Source of the DNA: Priapulus caudatus
Taxonomy: Eukaryota > Priapulida > Priapulimorpha > Priapulimorphida > Priapulidae
Length of the DNA: 64,000 nucleotides
Assembly (NCBI RefSeq): GCF_000485595.1
Contig: NW_014577737.1
Location: 84,817 to 148,816, forward strand
Reading direction: 5' to 3'
The notes beneath the pieces are model-generated. The model searched no databases. It saw only the letters and a list, made by a program, of their open reading frames with translations, and had not been told where the DNA came from. Positions 1 to 14,935 of the stretch are shown here, piece by piece. A program made the position numbers and the translations under genes. Numbering within the stretch: position 1 is the stretch's first letter; each line of letters opens with the position of its first letter.

Positions 1-235
1 CACACACAAACTCACTCTCACTCACTCACTCACTCACTCACTCTCACTCACTCACTCACTCACTCCCATACACTCACGCACGCACGCTCGCTCGCTCGCC
101 GATTCACTCTCACTCACTCCCACACGCGCCCTAACAATATGCACACACACACACACACACAGTCACACGCACGCGCGCGGACACATGCACACACGCACGC
201 ACGCACGCACGCACGCACGGGCGGCGGGCGCACAC
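1..235. repeat. CACT/CACA simple-sequence tract
   Basis: Tandem CACT, CACA and CACG units run almost without break, ending in a GC-rich CACG/GGGCGG stretch. There is no coding signal. Confidence 0.9.
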
Positions 236-1104
236 AGCTATGTTGAAATGCACTCCGCAAACAAAGTTTAACCTTACGCGCCTATTTAAAACTTGCTTTC
301 CGCAATTACAATCGCGCCACTTGCGTCAAGAGCGTAAACGCCATATTTACGCGCTAACCATTCGCAGCCGAACGTCATCGGCAGTCATCGGCAGTCACCG
401 GCTGTCATTTTAGCATGCACAGTTTTCGTAGAGGTGTGCGTGCGCAGCGCAAGCCGCTCATAATTTCCTGCAAGAATAATCAAGAGAAAATGAAAAAGAA
501 TATCACACATCTCCGTTTCGCCCGAGTCTACCCTCGAGTTCATGTGCAATGCTGTTTTTCCGCCGTGGCGCCCTCTGTGTGTATGTGTGTCAGAGATGCT
601 CTGGTGACTCGATGACGGTAATGAACGATGTGTCCTGGCGACTGACTGATGGAGCCGTGCGTCATACACGATGCAATGATAACATGCGGTCACGCTGTTG
701 TCTCAGCGCCATGTAATTACACAGAGCTCGAGGGATCGCGTAAAGCAATAAGCAAACTAGGCAACTGCGCAAGCGAAGTGGCGTGTGGCTATACAACTGG
801 CCAGCAACAAACAATCATGCATTCAAGCAAACCGAAACTCAATCCTAGAGTCGAAAACGTGGAATCGAACAATGAACTCGAATTTTGAGTTGTTTTCAAC
901 TCTAAAAACCAGTTCACAATAACATATTCATTAATTTTCCAACGCTCTAAACGACTGATAAATGTGTACGTATCAACTATCTGCTGCTAAAAATAAGCCA
1001 AGCTCCGTGACACAATGGATCTGCATCACAGTACTTCTGATGTATATGCTCGGCATGACAGGATGACAGTATAGTGCGCATTTCCCAACAGAAGTTGAAT
1101 GAAA

Positions 1105-1148
<44 letters not shown>

Positions 1149-1506
1149 ACGCTTGTGTTTGTGTATATATCTATGATGAAACCTATGACAAGTCTGCATG
1201 AAATAGTGCGGGGAGTGTACACCAAGCTGTGAAGCATATATTGCAAACTGAAAGAATAATCGTAGACTATGAAACCCAGACGTTTGACCCAAAATGACCC
1301 CCAAAAGAAAGTAATTGGCTATATTCCTGCATATGATACGAAAGCACACTAGATTTTAATCAGAAAAACTCACACTCGATCAAATGCTTACTTGGATATA
1401 GTGACAACGCGTCATACACGGCGTGGTCCTTCGCGCGCATTTAGCTGTTTAGTTTTGCAAGCGTTTGCTGTTAGCTCCATAAAACAGTCATGCACTGCGC
1501 AATGTA
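236..1506. other. Non-genic stretch with a TA microsatellite
   Basis: Several open frames under 110 codons exist on both strands but none resembles a known family, and they overlap each other. A pure TA run lies at about 1107-1142. I see no splice-linked exon. Confidence 0.6.
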
Positions 1507-1941
1507 CAGGGGCGGATCCAGTTTCAAAGTGACCTAAAAAATTTAATCCCAATTTTGTTAGGGCTAGTTTTTCTGATAAAGGTTTACTTATATATATATA
1601 TGAATTCCTTATAAAAACCTAGACATGGGCAAAGAGGGGTCCCCGGGGCGCCCAGGGGACCGGATCTGTGTTTTTCAACCTGATAAATTGAATTCACTGT
1701 AGGATGACTTAAAAGAAAATTTTCTGCTAAAAATTTGGAATTCCATCTTGCATTCTAGACATCAAAATTACTGCTCAGATGCTCTCAGAATGCACAAATT
1801 AAAAAAAAATTCTTGGGGGAGGTACCCCTACGCATCAGCTGCATTCGGCAGCTTTTTAAAACACCAGAAAAATTAAGCAGAAAAAAGTGCCCTTTGTTTC
1901 TTCCTGGACTCCCCCTTTCAAAAATCCTGGATCCGCCCCTG
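1507..1941. mobile_element. MITE with CAGGGGCGGATCCAG ends
   Basis: A 435-bp element is bounded by a perfect 15-bp terminal inverted repeat: CAGGGGCGGATCCAG at 1507-1521 and its reverse complement at 1927-1941. The 5-bp sequence ATGTA directly flanks both ends (1502-1506 and 1942-1946), as expected of a target duplication. The CAGGG...CCCTG style of end is typical of non-autonomous hAT-like elements, but hAT duplications are normally 8 bp, so the superfamily is uncertain. The interior has no transposase. Confidence 0.85.
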
Positions 1942-1946
1942 ATGTA

Positions 1947-4219
1947 CTTCAGGGTTTATAGACGTTCCGTCTCACAGCCACGTCGGACAAGCTTGCTCTG
2001 TGAGCCGAATCGCATCACTCCATCTACTGAATATATCTGTCTAGTATGTTTACCGGGCTGCCGAACCACAGAGAATACCACACAATAAACATAATCCCTG
2101 CCGTAAAATTTCGCGAAATATCTCCCCCTCAGAGCTTCGCAACAACGACGGCGTATACACGTATTACTGTCACTCCCGTCAGCCCTGCCGACGCTGCCAT
2201 CCGCTGTTCTAGATATGCGCATTAACGACGGTAACGGTCACCGGTGGGTGACCGCAGCAACGCAGTTTTATTATCGAATAATCATATTGATCACGGCCGC
2301 CTGAGCTAGCGACAGCGAGCAGATACCGTGTAACATTCAGCCACTATGACCCAGTCAATATTCTGCTTATAAGTTTATTCTGTTTATTATGCAATATGCG
2401 ATCAATACTTTGGATCACACCAACATGTTCCCACACGACGTAGCATCGGCACGGTTTGGACTGGAAAGAGCACACAGTAACGCGATAACCGTCTATACAT
2501 AATCTGAGTGAGCAGGAGAATGTGTAAATTACCAGTCATCGGGTAATGCTAGTTTTCAATTTTAGTTAGGAGTACGGACTACATTTGTCATGCGTGTGGC
2601 TACCTACAGGTGTAATATACCGTATGCACACACGAAATTCCCAAACACACGTAGGCAGGTAAAAGCTGATGACATTTTACCTTATTTATTGGTCTGACCA
2701 TAGAAATATATAGAGACACCGATAGTCTACCTATATTAATGGTATAAGTCAGACAGTATTCGAATATTTATTATGTTCTACAAGAATTAGACCGTTCTAC
2801 ATATCATGCCAATTTTCCTTGAAGAAATTAAACGTGTTGGATTTTATTATATAGGACGACGCCGTGTATCCTACATTTCGATATGGTATTAGCAGGAGTG
2901 AATAATTTAGATGTCTCAATTTCTATTATTAACTCCTGGTATTATTAGCATCATGTATCCCAAGCACATTTCTAGCAGCAAATACAGAAGATAACAGAAA
3001 TTCTCTCGTTTGAGATTTGAGAGTATTCATATTGAAAGCAAAATGTCAAATGCTAGGAATTCATTAGAGGGTATTGTGGAAGATGCCACTATAACCAATT
3101 ACTACCTCAGCATCGGGGCTTGAATTTAAATGACATATTGCTTTCTGGTCACATATGACATGATTTCCCATCGGGTACATAAAAAAGGCATACACCGGTA
3201 TTACTTATACAGATTCAGAGAAGTTAAAGAAATATATACTAAGCAGAGTGCATATATATTTCGGTAAGTGACTGATGTAGCGTATCCATTTTAAGATGGT
3301 AACAGCAACTGACTATCATCAACAAATCCTACGTAGCATGCTCAAATGCCACCTTGGATTTCACATTGTATTTTAATATGCTTATATATAGCTTTAAGAG
3401 AACTGTGTCAAGACTCACTATCCTATTTAAAGGGAGAGTTTACTCTAGGTTCTAGGGTTATTTTCAGCTAATTTAGGTTATAATTACGCTACATAAAAAG
3501 TTTCATGGTTCAATCACCATTAGATAATATTGTTAAAATGTTTAAACCTAAACGACTACAGTTTGATACAACGAGGGTGCGCCACTCAGAAGCGCACGAT
3601 CTGATAACTGCGGCAAAACCACTTTCGCAGCCATAGGGCTACAGCTCGGATGGTGTTTGCTTATTCTATCTTTAAAAGCAAAAGGGATGGTAATATCTTA
3701 TAAAACGACATATAGTTTCAGTTATAAATATGGATAATTTGCGCCATAAAATAAAATATCGTTCGGTACAAGTAGCATTTAGGTATAATACAATATACAT
3801 TGCACTTTTGTGATTAGCCCGTCGTGCTTGCTAACTGCAAAATAAATGCCAAATTACGCAACTTTTCGGGTGGCAGCACCGTCGCGGGTGTCTATTGCCG
3901 CCGCTGTTACAAATTTCGTAGCGCTTGATGTGCTAATTAATTATAACAATTACATTAGTATCTGGTAACAAAGTAGCGTGTGGGTATTAGACGATTATGT
4001 TATTTATCCAGTAAGTACAGTTTGTAATGCAGTAAATGCTTTAGAGGGCTACTAGGTCCCTTTATAACTTCTCATGTATGCAGAGATGCATGCCTGCAAT
4101 TCAGCATGTTAGTCTGGAAACATTTTGTATCAAAACCTAGTTTTCAGTTGTTAAACAGTGTGATATAAGTGAAATACATTAATTATAATAATTCGGGCCT
4201 CAACAATAAACATCACTGG
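1947..4219. other. AT-rich non-genic stretch
   Basis: There are no ORFs of note beyond a spurious 88-codon frame at the left edge, no recognisable exon and no strong repeat. I see nothing functional here. Confidence 0.6.
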
Positions 4220-4225
4220 AATGTA

Positions 4226-6792
<2,567 letters not shown>

Positions 6793-6795
<3 letters not shown>

Positions 6796-6875
6796 TTATG
6801 GGGTATTTTTTTTTCAACAAGTGGTCCACCGACTGAGTGCTTTATTTCCCGGGCAACGCTAGGTATCCTGCTAGT
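6793..6875. mobile_element. Conserved flank of GATA arrays, Helentron-like end
   Basis: Directly after the GATA array comes an unrelated segment of about 80 bp ending in CCTGCTAGTA. The same segment, only modestly diverged, follows the GATA arrays at 41703-41785 and 52485-52565. Read on the minus strand it begins TACTAGCAGG and then a GC-rich inverted motif around GGCAATGCC/CCCGGGCAACGC. That resembles end motifs of Helentron-type rolling-circle elements that carry internal microsatellites, but the assignment is inference. Confidence 0.5.
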
Positions 6876-7787
6876 AAATAATATCATGTCTGATGGCTGT
6901 ACTAATCGCCTGGTGTGGCTATAAACCTACAGATCATCATGCATCGCTTGATGACCTACATTTTTCTCGCGTTTTCTTTACGCGCTGTTAGTTAAATTTT
7001 AAATGAAGCCACATCAGGAGCAGTCTTGTAGTAGGCAACCGTGGTAGCACTTCCATTGTTGGTATGTCCGGTGATAAAGAGAGTATCCATAACAGTCTTT
7101 GTTGGGACAGATAACATTGTAATTCAGTTCATGTGTTTGACGGTAGTGGTCTGCTGAAGCATTTCTTGCTAGGTGATGATCGAGTGATGTTGATGGAGAA
7201 TGTTTTGTGAGTTTCTTATATATACAGTTATGAGACGTGCCTTTTCCCTTCTGACTGAAGTGTATCCCAGTTAAGATCACGAAGCATGATCATATGCTAT
7301 ATAATATAACCCAACAAGAGTAGCCAGTAGGTACACCTCGTTCACATCTCTGTTAATCTATCTAGGTACTATATGCGATACAACACCCATGGTTGTTACA
7401 ACACTGAGCACAGAAAATATCTAGTTTCGAGAAACAGTCATATATCGAAATACTGAATGTCATCGGAGACACCGAATCACTAAACATAGAATCACGAATG
7501 TGTGGTGAGCGTGACTCTACTCTCGCAGCCTGGTCAATTAAGAAACATCATGATACAACTATGCATAGTATAGTGTTAGCTTGTAGTGTATCTACGGGAC
7601 TTCCAGCTCAATGCGCTGGAAAAACTAAAGCATAAGCCTTTATATATCACAGACCTCAGCCTGTGGGCACAGTATACTACGCCATCAATACATTACAATA
7701 CTGATTAATGTCGCAGCAGCAATACCAATACATCATGAACTGATTGAAGAGCCACTGCAGTGTCAGTTGTATAGACACAGTAGCAGA
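6876..7787. other. Unannotated stretch
   Basis: One minus-strand open frame (7014-7280) has a short Cys/His/Tyr-rich tail faintly like the end of a retroelement polyprotein, but it lacks any complete motif. I see nothing else. Confidence 0.4.
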
Positions 7788-8208
7788 TACACAGCGCACT
7801 TGGAACGTCTCAAAATAAATATAAAAAATGTAAACAACCGAAAATGTATTTACTACATGAAAGTCTAATGTTTCTCTACTCTTATTTCGCCTATTATTGC
7901 GATAATTACCCGTAATGCCGGTCAAGTGCTTGAGAGAACGCTCTCATTCATGTTGTTTGTGCACAGGGCGGGCGGTCAGTCTCTCATTCATGTTCTTTGT
8001 GCACAGGGCGGGCAGTTCTCTCATCAGTGTTTGTGCACAGGGCGGGCGTGGCGGTGTACCTTGTGTGTAGCAGATGAGCATTGACGGCATTTACGGGTAA
8101 TTATCGGCATAATAGGCGAAATAGAGTGTAGAAACATTAAGACTTGGTAGTACATACATTTGCGTGTTACATTTTTATTTATTGAGACGTTCGAAGTGCC
8201 TGTGTGCA
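7788..8208. mobile_element. Long palindromic MITE, copy 1
   Basis: The two halves are inverted copies: the left arm from about 7788 (ACACAGCGCACTTGGAACG) reads as the reverse complement of the right arm ending near 8208 (TTCGAAGTGCCTGTGTGC). Both carry a stretch matching GGCGAAATAGAGTAGAGAAACATT or its complement. The centre holds three partial tandem units ending in GTGCACAGGGCGGGC (about 7945-8050). A second member of the family lies at 26141-26547. No transposase is present. Confidence 0.75.
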
Positions 8209-9037
8209 GTACAGTGACTACAGTCTCAGGGCATGTACAGCGGCTAGTTAGTAGTATATAGTTAAAATGCAAAGCTACATTACTATTTTACAATATACTA
8301 TAATAAAGGCTTACCGTTTGAAATAAAATAGGAATCGACGAACCGAACAGAATTTACCACTACAGTCCACAGTTGTACGTGTACAAGAGTGCAGTGTATT
8401 ATTTACAGGCAGAACGGCGCCACCTATCGAAATATATTTACAGATGCGTGACTTATGAATGAAATATATTTACGTAAATCGATGTTCGCAATATCATAAA
8501 ATCGTTCAGGGCATTACAACGTATAATTATAAGTGATAACTGCAGTTAAACTATAAATAATTTAGCCGAATAAGCGTGATCATCGTGAACTAACCGCGTC
8601 AAAAAATTGTAAAAATTCTCCATGTCAAATAGCTCACGAGCGTTATTTTATTATTACACGTGGCGCTGGCGTGTAGTGGTATGGTGGTATCTGTTCTGTA
8701 ACACGTTTGATGTACGATAGGCACGCGTTGGTGATCATTTAGACGATAAAATAAATAGGCAATCATGCCTTCAATTGCCGGCAGGTAATTATATTCGCCC
8801 TGACTTATCACTACTAGTAGTAGTATTAGCATTAAAATCAATTTATAGAACTGAAACCGACCGGCCACCAATGGCAATGCCAATGCCAATGGACCAAGGA
8901 GGGGGGGCAAATTCACTTTAGGCACCTTAGCCTAGGTATCAGAAGTGATGCACAGATTTCTGTGTATCATCAACTGATGCACAGACTTTCCGTATATTAA
9001 GGAATGATGCAAAAACCCTAGCCACAAGTTCCGCTCA
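8209..9037. other. Unannotated stretch
   Basis: AT-rich sequence without a recognisable exon. A segment near 8925-8965 is repeated in inverted orientation near 28615-28730 (shared GATGCACAGATT-type sequence), indicating another dispersed repeat whose limits I cannot set. Confidence 0.4.
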
Positions 9038-9245
9038 TAGGGTCTATGACTCTATGTCCCCCAGGGTACTGCCGGAACGTACCCTGGTCACTTTTTGTTA
9101 TGGTTAGGGTTAGGATTAGGATTAGGGTTAGGGAGTAGGCGTAGGCGACTCCCTAGACTCGTTAGTGAAGTAGGCGAGGTACGGTTCTGCATATTAGATA
9201 GTACCAGGGTACGTTCCGGCAGTACCCCGGGGGACATAGACCCTC
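9038..9245. mobile_element. TTAGGG-carrying palindromic MITE, copy 1
   Basis: The ends are inverted: ATAGGGTCTATG at the left and CATAGACCCT at the right, followed inward by GTACTGCCGGAACGTACC and its complement. The interior contains GGTTAGGGTTAGG-type telomere-like repeats and a GGAGTAGGCGTAGGCGACTCC palindrome. Further copies lie at 16836, 20622, 28780, 29219/29690, 48738 and 59505. It has no coding capacity. Confidence 0.85.
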
Positions 9246-9529
9246 TCAGCACAAGTTCCCTTCTCGCTTAACACTACGTTTGACAGTCGGAGAGCCTGGT
9301 CGGTTTACAAAAACCCTAGACCGAATAATTCTGTCCTATATAACCTTTTTTATATTTTGGTGAGGGTTATTGGGACAGAACGGGGTTCATTGAAATTTTG
9401 TGAGATCGCATGCAAAATGCATGCGCTGCTAATGCGGCCCGTACGCCGCTATTAGCGAGAAAAAAAACCTACCGTTCCCTTCTAAATGGCTTTACCTTGC
9501 TACTGATATTTGTATACATTCAGTGTGCA

Positions 9530-9935
9530 GATTTGGGATGACCAATTTGGTGGTCAAGGGTCAAAGGTCAGGAGGTGTAAACGGAAGGGGAATATTTCCC
9601 CCTTAACTTAAGGTATAGGAGGAAATACGGAATTGCGGCACAAATCTGAACGGCTCGACCTATGCTCTTAATATTTGGTGTATAGTGTGATGGGCAGGAA
9701 ACCCATCACCAGTGCGAAATTGGAGGTCACGGGTCAAAGGGCAATGGAGGAAAGGTCAGATATCAGACATTTTCTGAGGACATGGCCTAATGGACAGAGT
9801 GAAAAACTTTTTTGTTTCAGCGCTGACCTACCATTTTTATCACTTTATTGAAAGGACCATGAAATGTGCTTTCCACTGACGTGCAAAGAGTAAGTGTCTG
9901 ATAACCTTTTGACCCTCAAGAGGAGGGTTAAACAT
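9530..9935 (+). repeat. Dispersed repeat family R1, plus copy
   Basis: This segment is repeated in inverted orientation at about 38200-38620. Shared landmarks are the GGTCAAAGGTCA blocks, GTGATGGGCAGGAAACCC and the edge AGGGTTAAACATGGAT. A diverged relative occurs in the two duplicate blocks at about 14440-14935 and 18355-18770. It has no ORF; the family type is unknown. Confidence 0.75.
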
Positions 9936-10921
9936 GGATTTGTTGACTGTGTTAAAACAAAGGACTGAACTGCTTTTGGCATTATCAGAGCCATACCTGT
10001 GTGGATGTGAGGCTACATTTGCAGTTCAATTGCAAAGACAAAAGTTTGTTGAACAAGGTTTACACTCCTTAAATCATATTATTTTCTAAAGCTGTCTGTA
10101 TATTAATAGCACCCTGAATGCTCGCGTGGCTACCGTCATCCGAAATGTAGGCAAAAACTCGGGGGCAACCCATTACTCATGCATGGGGGTGAACTGGCAC
10201 TTCTATTCTAATTAACATGCACACCTGCAATGCAGATGTGTTTAATTTATTACTCACAGCTGAGCGAAATTGTCGCCTGCCTGAATATACTTGGATTTTC
10301 GCCTGTGAATTTCAGCAACTCGATCCAATTAGGTTATCTCTACTTTCTTGACTTATCACCAACGTACGAAGGGCGATGCCATCTTTGATTATTGATTACA
10401 CTTGCACGCGCCATCTCGTGGCAACTATAGGCCTAGTGATACATTATGACACGATAAGACAGTCGAGCAGGTATGAAGTAGGATGCAGTGTTAGGGTTTA
10501 GTTTTAGTGTTAATACCTATGCTAAACAGTTTTGATGACACTGTAGCCGGTTTAGCGATGGAACAGGCTTTCAACCTTTTGCAGTTCAGAAACAAAGGCC
10601 AGTACAGTAGAGCAGCAGACCTCAGATGAGCACTGTCGCTCATGCGGCACTTGTTTTGACTCAACTCGATTGTCATCCTTCTTGTCTCTGCTTCCTCCAT
10701 GCTATACCATTCCTAAAAAATTTCATGGTCAGGTGAAGATTGGCATTCACTCTTGCTTAATGAAGCCTGTTCATCGCAGTCGATCATCTGAGTGTGATGA
10801 TGTGATCATTGCTGCACAATCCATGTTTGAGACCCTGCAAATGTGCTTTCGCAAATGTAGGGGGCCAACTGGGGTGCTAGGATTGGGCCGACAATTGCTC
10901 TCGATATGTGCCATCTTTAAA
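9936..10921. other. Unannotated stretch
   Basis: Several 69- to 89-codon frames overlap on both strands, none recognisable. The missing first exon of the downstream CCDC167-like gene could be in or left of this stretch, but I could not find it. Confidence 0.4.
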
Positions 10922-11313
10922 GGCTCCCGCACACGGTGAGACTCCTGCTTAGCATGAAGCTCATGCTCCATGGTCAGCAGGAACCTCATACCCCCGCACA
11001 CGATGAGCTTCGTGCTGAGCAGGAGTCTCACCGCGGGTGCCACTGTCTGGTTGCACGGGGGCACGAAGCGGTCCTTGGAGCGGGTGCATGGCTGAACTAA
11101 TCAAAATGCGCAGCCATTTCGGAATAACTAAATATACGCATGCGCCAACAGTAAGTTCAGCCTCGCGAGACCTGGAGACCAAAATGATCAAACACGACAG
11201 ATATTTTCCTCACCGCCTCGCGAGACCGATAACGCAGTGAGACCGACCCTGGTTCCTGCTGAGCACGGAGTGTGAGCTTTGTGCTCAGCTGAACCTCACT
11301 GTGTGCGGGGGCC
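10922..11313. mobile_element. MITE with GGC(T/C)CCCGCACAC ends
   Basis: The left end GGCTCCCGCACACGGTGAG and the right end, whose complement is AGGCCCCCGCACACAGTGAG, form a terminal inverted repeat around about 390 bp. The interior repeats GAGACCAAAATGATCAAACA and CCGCCTCGCGAGACC. A related interior is found in kanadaptin intron 1 at about 56885-57110 and in its indel-rich duplicate at about 46080-46300. Confidence 0.7.
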
Positions 11314-11871
11314 TGAAAGGATCCCTTTAAGTTGATCTTCTTCTTGGTTTCTGTCCTTCCATCTTGGAATTCTCTTCCTTCCTTTTTGGTTAATTGCAAA
11401 ATTGAAGTTTTTGCTACTGCGATCCTCAATGTTGATTGGTCTATTTGGTCAACTTTGTCTTTCTCTGGCTTTGATATAGTCTCTTGAACTTTGTAGACTG
11501 ATCTTTATGAGGTTATGAGGTTAATGTGAATCAGTATTTATCAATAAAGCTCTGAGGTGCTCGTGGTAATTACCAATTAGGCACTACATGGCGTTGCTTA
11601 CTTACCAAGTTGTATCCTATTTTATAAGAATTGGATAAAAAAAAGCTGCCATACATGTGTGCCCAGCTCGGTATAACTAAAATTGGAAATCAACTGACGG
11701 TAGATTTTAAGACACCGGTATTGTCACGTTTCTATAATTCATCATGGCGTCAGGCGTTAATTAAATTATTTGTTCATCATTCGTTGAGTCATCATCACTT
11801 TATAAACCTGTCCTTAAGTAGTATGCATGTGTCTGCACTTATCATAATCTTGTAACATAACCTTTGTTCAG
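11314..11871. other. Unannotated stretch / intron of CCDC167-like gene
   Basis: This precedes the first recognisable CCDC167 coding exon and is expected to be intronic. A short frame starting with MDKKK at 11631 has a lysine-rich start like the family's N-terminus, but no splice donor there joins in frame to the exon at 11872, so it was not accepted. Confidence 0.4.
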
Positions 11872-12183
11872 ATAGATGAAGTAGAAGCAGACATCAAGTA
11901 CTCCCGGGATAGACTTGTGGAGCTGAATCACAAACTAAAGGTGGAGGACATGACAGATGAAAAAAGGTGACCATATTACTGTATGCACTTATATGTAAGG
12001 GAAGTTATCACTAGTTTTGTCTAAGGTCCCTGTTTTATTTAAAGCGCAATAATACTCTAGAATTTAAGAGTATATTATGGTACTTATTGTATACAAAATA
12101 GTATATACTTAATTGCTTCTTTGTTAGCAAACATTCACTTTTATTATTATTACATCATATCAGGAGTCTATCAATAGATAGTC

Positions 12184-12220
<37 letters not shown>

Positions 12221-13339
12221 CTATATTGATAGACTCCTGATCATATATTTAAAATTGGGCGCTGCCATATATGACAGTGAATGACTGTGCTGCCGCCTTA
12301 ACGAAGTTACACTTTTTAATTATTATCTAACTACTGATTAACTACTTTAATTTGTAACTGAAGCGAATCATGATATAATTAACAATCATTATTAAATTCT
12401 TATAAATGTGGCTAAAAAGTCATGTAGTACATCATTAATGGATGCGCTTCAACTTCAAGTGGGACCATCGGTGTTGTAAGCAATATTTTGCAGTAAATAT
12501 TGTATGACAATAATACATAAATAATTTAAAATGTGTGGCATGATGTGACGTTTTTTTCGAGTAACATATTCAAGTTACTAAATATCGTAATCAGTTGCAC
12601 TTGGTTAAAAATTGAAGCATACTTATTTGTCAGTCGTAGATCAGTTTCAACGAGTGCAAATTGTTAAACTTAAGTTGACTAACAGAATGATATTTTTCAG
12701 ACAAGAACTAAAATATGAGAAAGAACTGTTGGAGCGGAATATTACGTTTGAAGGTAAATTCTGTACTAAATGTTGATGTCTTGGTTGGGCGATTATTGCA
12801 GACAAGTAGCAGACTTTAATTTAGTAAATTTTATCTGGTATAGCACATAAATGTGTAAGATGATAGCATCTGCAATGTGACGTACACATTATTGATATAA
12901 GTATTAACACAACTCATGTGTAAGCCAGGAACTGTATATTATATGATAAATACAATGCAAATTGGTTATCAAAAATGCAAGTTTTGGTCAGACATTTTCA
13001 TCTGTCATGTTTTGTATTAAAACTATTGGAAAATGTTCACGTTCGGTAAATTATATCAACATTAAAATATAATATATAATAATGAACTTGAATGAGTGTT
13101 TTACTGCGATTGTTGACATATAAAAGCATATGACATAATAATAATAATCTAATTATCATTTTACTTTAGAACAGAAGCTGTACAGACTTCGCAAGGAAAA
13201 CCGAAGTTCGATGCTGGTGTCTGTCATGCTCTTCTTCATCATATGTGTCACCTATTATGCCATTTGGGGACTTCCTAATCTCGACTGGTCCCAGTATTGG
13301 AGTGTACAGAAACCTAGCACAATGGAAGTGAGAGAATAG
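11872..13339 (+). CDS. CCDC167: CCDC167-like small coiled-coil membrane protein (3' three coding exons)
   Basis: Three exons splice in frame: 11872-11966, 12701-12753 and 13170-13339, each with AG acceptor and GT donor, stop TAG at 13337-13339. Together they encode about 105 residues: a charged, coiled-coil-prone segment beginning IDEVEADIKYSRDRL, then YEKELLERN, then RLRKENRSSMLVSV leading into one hydrophobic span (LVSVMLFFIICVTYYAIW), and a short polar C-terminal tail. The order and the LRKEN...ML.SV...(Y/F) pattern match CCDC167, a roughly 100-residue single-pass protein of poorly known function; this tail is longer than I recall for vertebrates. In the human protein about 14 residues precede the IDE/IDG segment, so a short first exon is missing upstream. 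Function beyond membrane anchoring cannot be read from sequence. Identification is by family resemblance from memory. Confidence 0.8.
12159..12241. mobile_element. ATCAGGAG-ended hairpin
   Basis: ATCAGGAGTCTATCAATA at the left is exactly mirrored by TATTGATAGACTCCTGAT at the right around a TA-rich centre. It lies in the CCDC167 intron between 11966 and 12701. It is a member of a hairpin family sharing ATCARGAG ends (21745, 24250, 26764, 27108, 32899). Confidence 0.8.
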
Positions 13340-13843
13340 TGAACTGTAAATAGATATGACATGGACATGCATCATAGGAACTAGTGGCTGAGGAGCGAAT
13401 TAGCTTCGGACACACTGCAGAGAAGGCATGGTGGTGACGCCGTTGTTAGTAGTGGGATGAATGCTGTGGCTACTATTAGACCACCTCTTGTACATTCCAG
13501 TTGAAAATGTTATGTATGAACTGCTGAGTGTGGGGTGAGCAACCAGTGATTTGATGTTATTTTAGTAGTCAGTAAGGACAGAAATATCATGTGGAAAATG
13601 TGCATCTGCTCTGACAGGCTATTAATTAGAGCAGTACCCAAGTACATATTTATGGTTTTGGTATAAAAAGCATTATATAGTATATTGATTTTGTGTGTGT
13701 GACAATTCATGTCTTTCAATATGTTATGGCTCATTGTATGATATATTCATAACAAGTGCCACAGAGTGACACTGCTTACCCGACCTTCTGTGCCAATGGG
13801 GGAGCAAAGTGGGGGTTTGGAAAGTCAGTTGGAATCAAGCAGA

Positions 13844-13849
13844 AATAAA
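13844..13849 (+). terminator. Candidate polyadenylation signal of CCDC167
   Basis: AATAAA lies about 0.5 kb after the CCDC167 stop codon. It is conserved in the duplicate copy near 17755. No downstream evidence of cleavage can be read, so this is only a candidate. Confidence 0.4.
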
Positions 13850-14439
13850 GCAATAGAAATGCCTTTCCGGAAACTCATGTGGCAACTATACTAGTGCTGG
13901 AAAGCACCAGGGGCGTAGACTGATAGTGAGACAGAGAGGAAGGGGGCGACAGAGAGACGAGTGTGGGGAGAGGGGTTATCGGGAGTACTCCTATAGATAT
14001 CCTATATACTTATGCTGTTGTCAATCAGTGATAGTCCTGCCTTATTGTATACAGTCTTTGATTGGACATACCCTTAACTCCTACCTGCCAATTAGCAAGT
14101 GAGTAACACAACATACTTGTTCACGTACTTTGCTATGCATTAGTGGGCGGTATAGTGACGTACTATGAAATGTTATTATGTATAATGTGTTGTATATATC
14201 AACCGCTACGCAAATGCAGCTGGTAGAAATTCGTGCATGTTGATGACTGTAAAGGAGGACATGTCGTGGTTGTTATCTAGGTGCTATTTGATGTATGGGA
14301 CTACAGTACAGCCTCGGAGGTACGGAACGGATCTCATATGACTTAATAAACTTTAGCTCAATCCTTCTCCAACTGAAAAATTTAACTCAGAAATTATATA
14401 GGCTCCACTAGCAAAATGATTTCACGCCTTTGCTAACAG

Positions 14440-14935
14440 TAAACAAATCTGTGTTCAACCCTCCTCTTGAGGGACAATACATTATGACAGATAAAATGGA
14501 AAGAACATTTCAGTCCATTTAACAAAGTCATGAAAGTGGTAAGTCGCCATTAAAACAACAGCTTTCCACTCGGTGTGTCAGATCATGTCTTTTAAAAATG
14601 TCGGAAATCTGTCCTTTGCCCAACTTCCCACTGACCTCAAATTTTGCCAGAATGATGATTGACTCTTTCACCCTGACTCCATAGTCCATACCAAATATTA
14701 AAAGTGCCAATAGGACAATATGTCATTGGCAATGTGTGCCGAAATTTCCTCAAAGCTGGTCCTGTATCTTAAAGTGATAGTAGCCTCTAGGATTTTACTG
14801 CATACAACCGTACTTACTGTATAACAAATCGTCGTCACCCGTAACCCTCAGATTTGACCTCCCAGTGTCGTTTCAGATTGCCCCTCTCCTTGTTCCCGAA
14901 TTTGAATACCGTATGTCAAGCATTTCATATTTACG
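14440..14935. repeat. Diverged relative of dispersed repeat R1
   Basis: Starting TTCAACCCTCCTCTTGAGG, the segment follows the same order of landmarks as the 38200-38620 repeat (hydrolysed TTTAACCCTTCTCTTCAGG edge, AAAGT(G/C)(A/G)TGAAA(G/A)TGGTA, TGACCTC...TTTGCC) but with substantial divergence. The same segment is present in the duplicate copy at about 18355-18770. It has no coding potential. Confidence 0.55.

Noticed and set aside
7014-7280. 88-codon minus-strand frame with a CPNKDC...YH tail, considered a retroelement remnant
   Set aside because: It has no complete motif, no second fragment nearby and no repeat copy in the window.
11631-11670. MDKKK start as first exon of CCDC167
   Set aside because: No GT donor gives an in-frame join to the exon at 11872.
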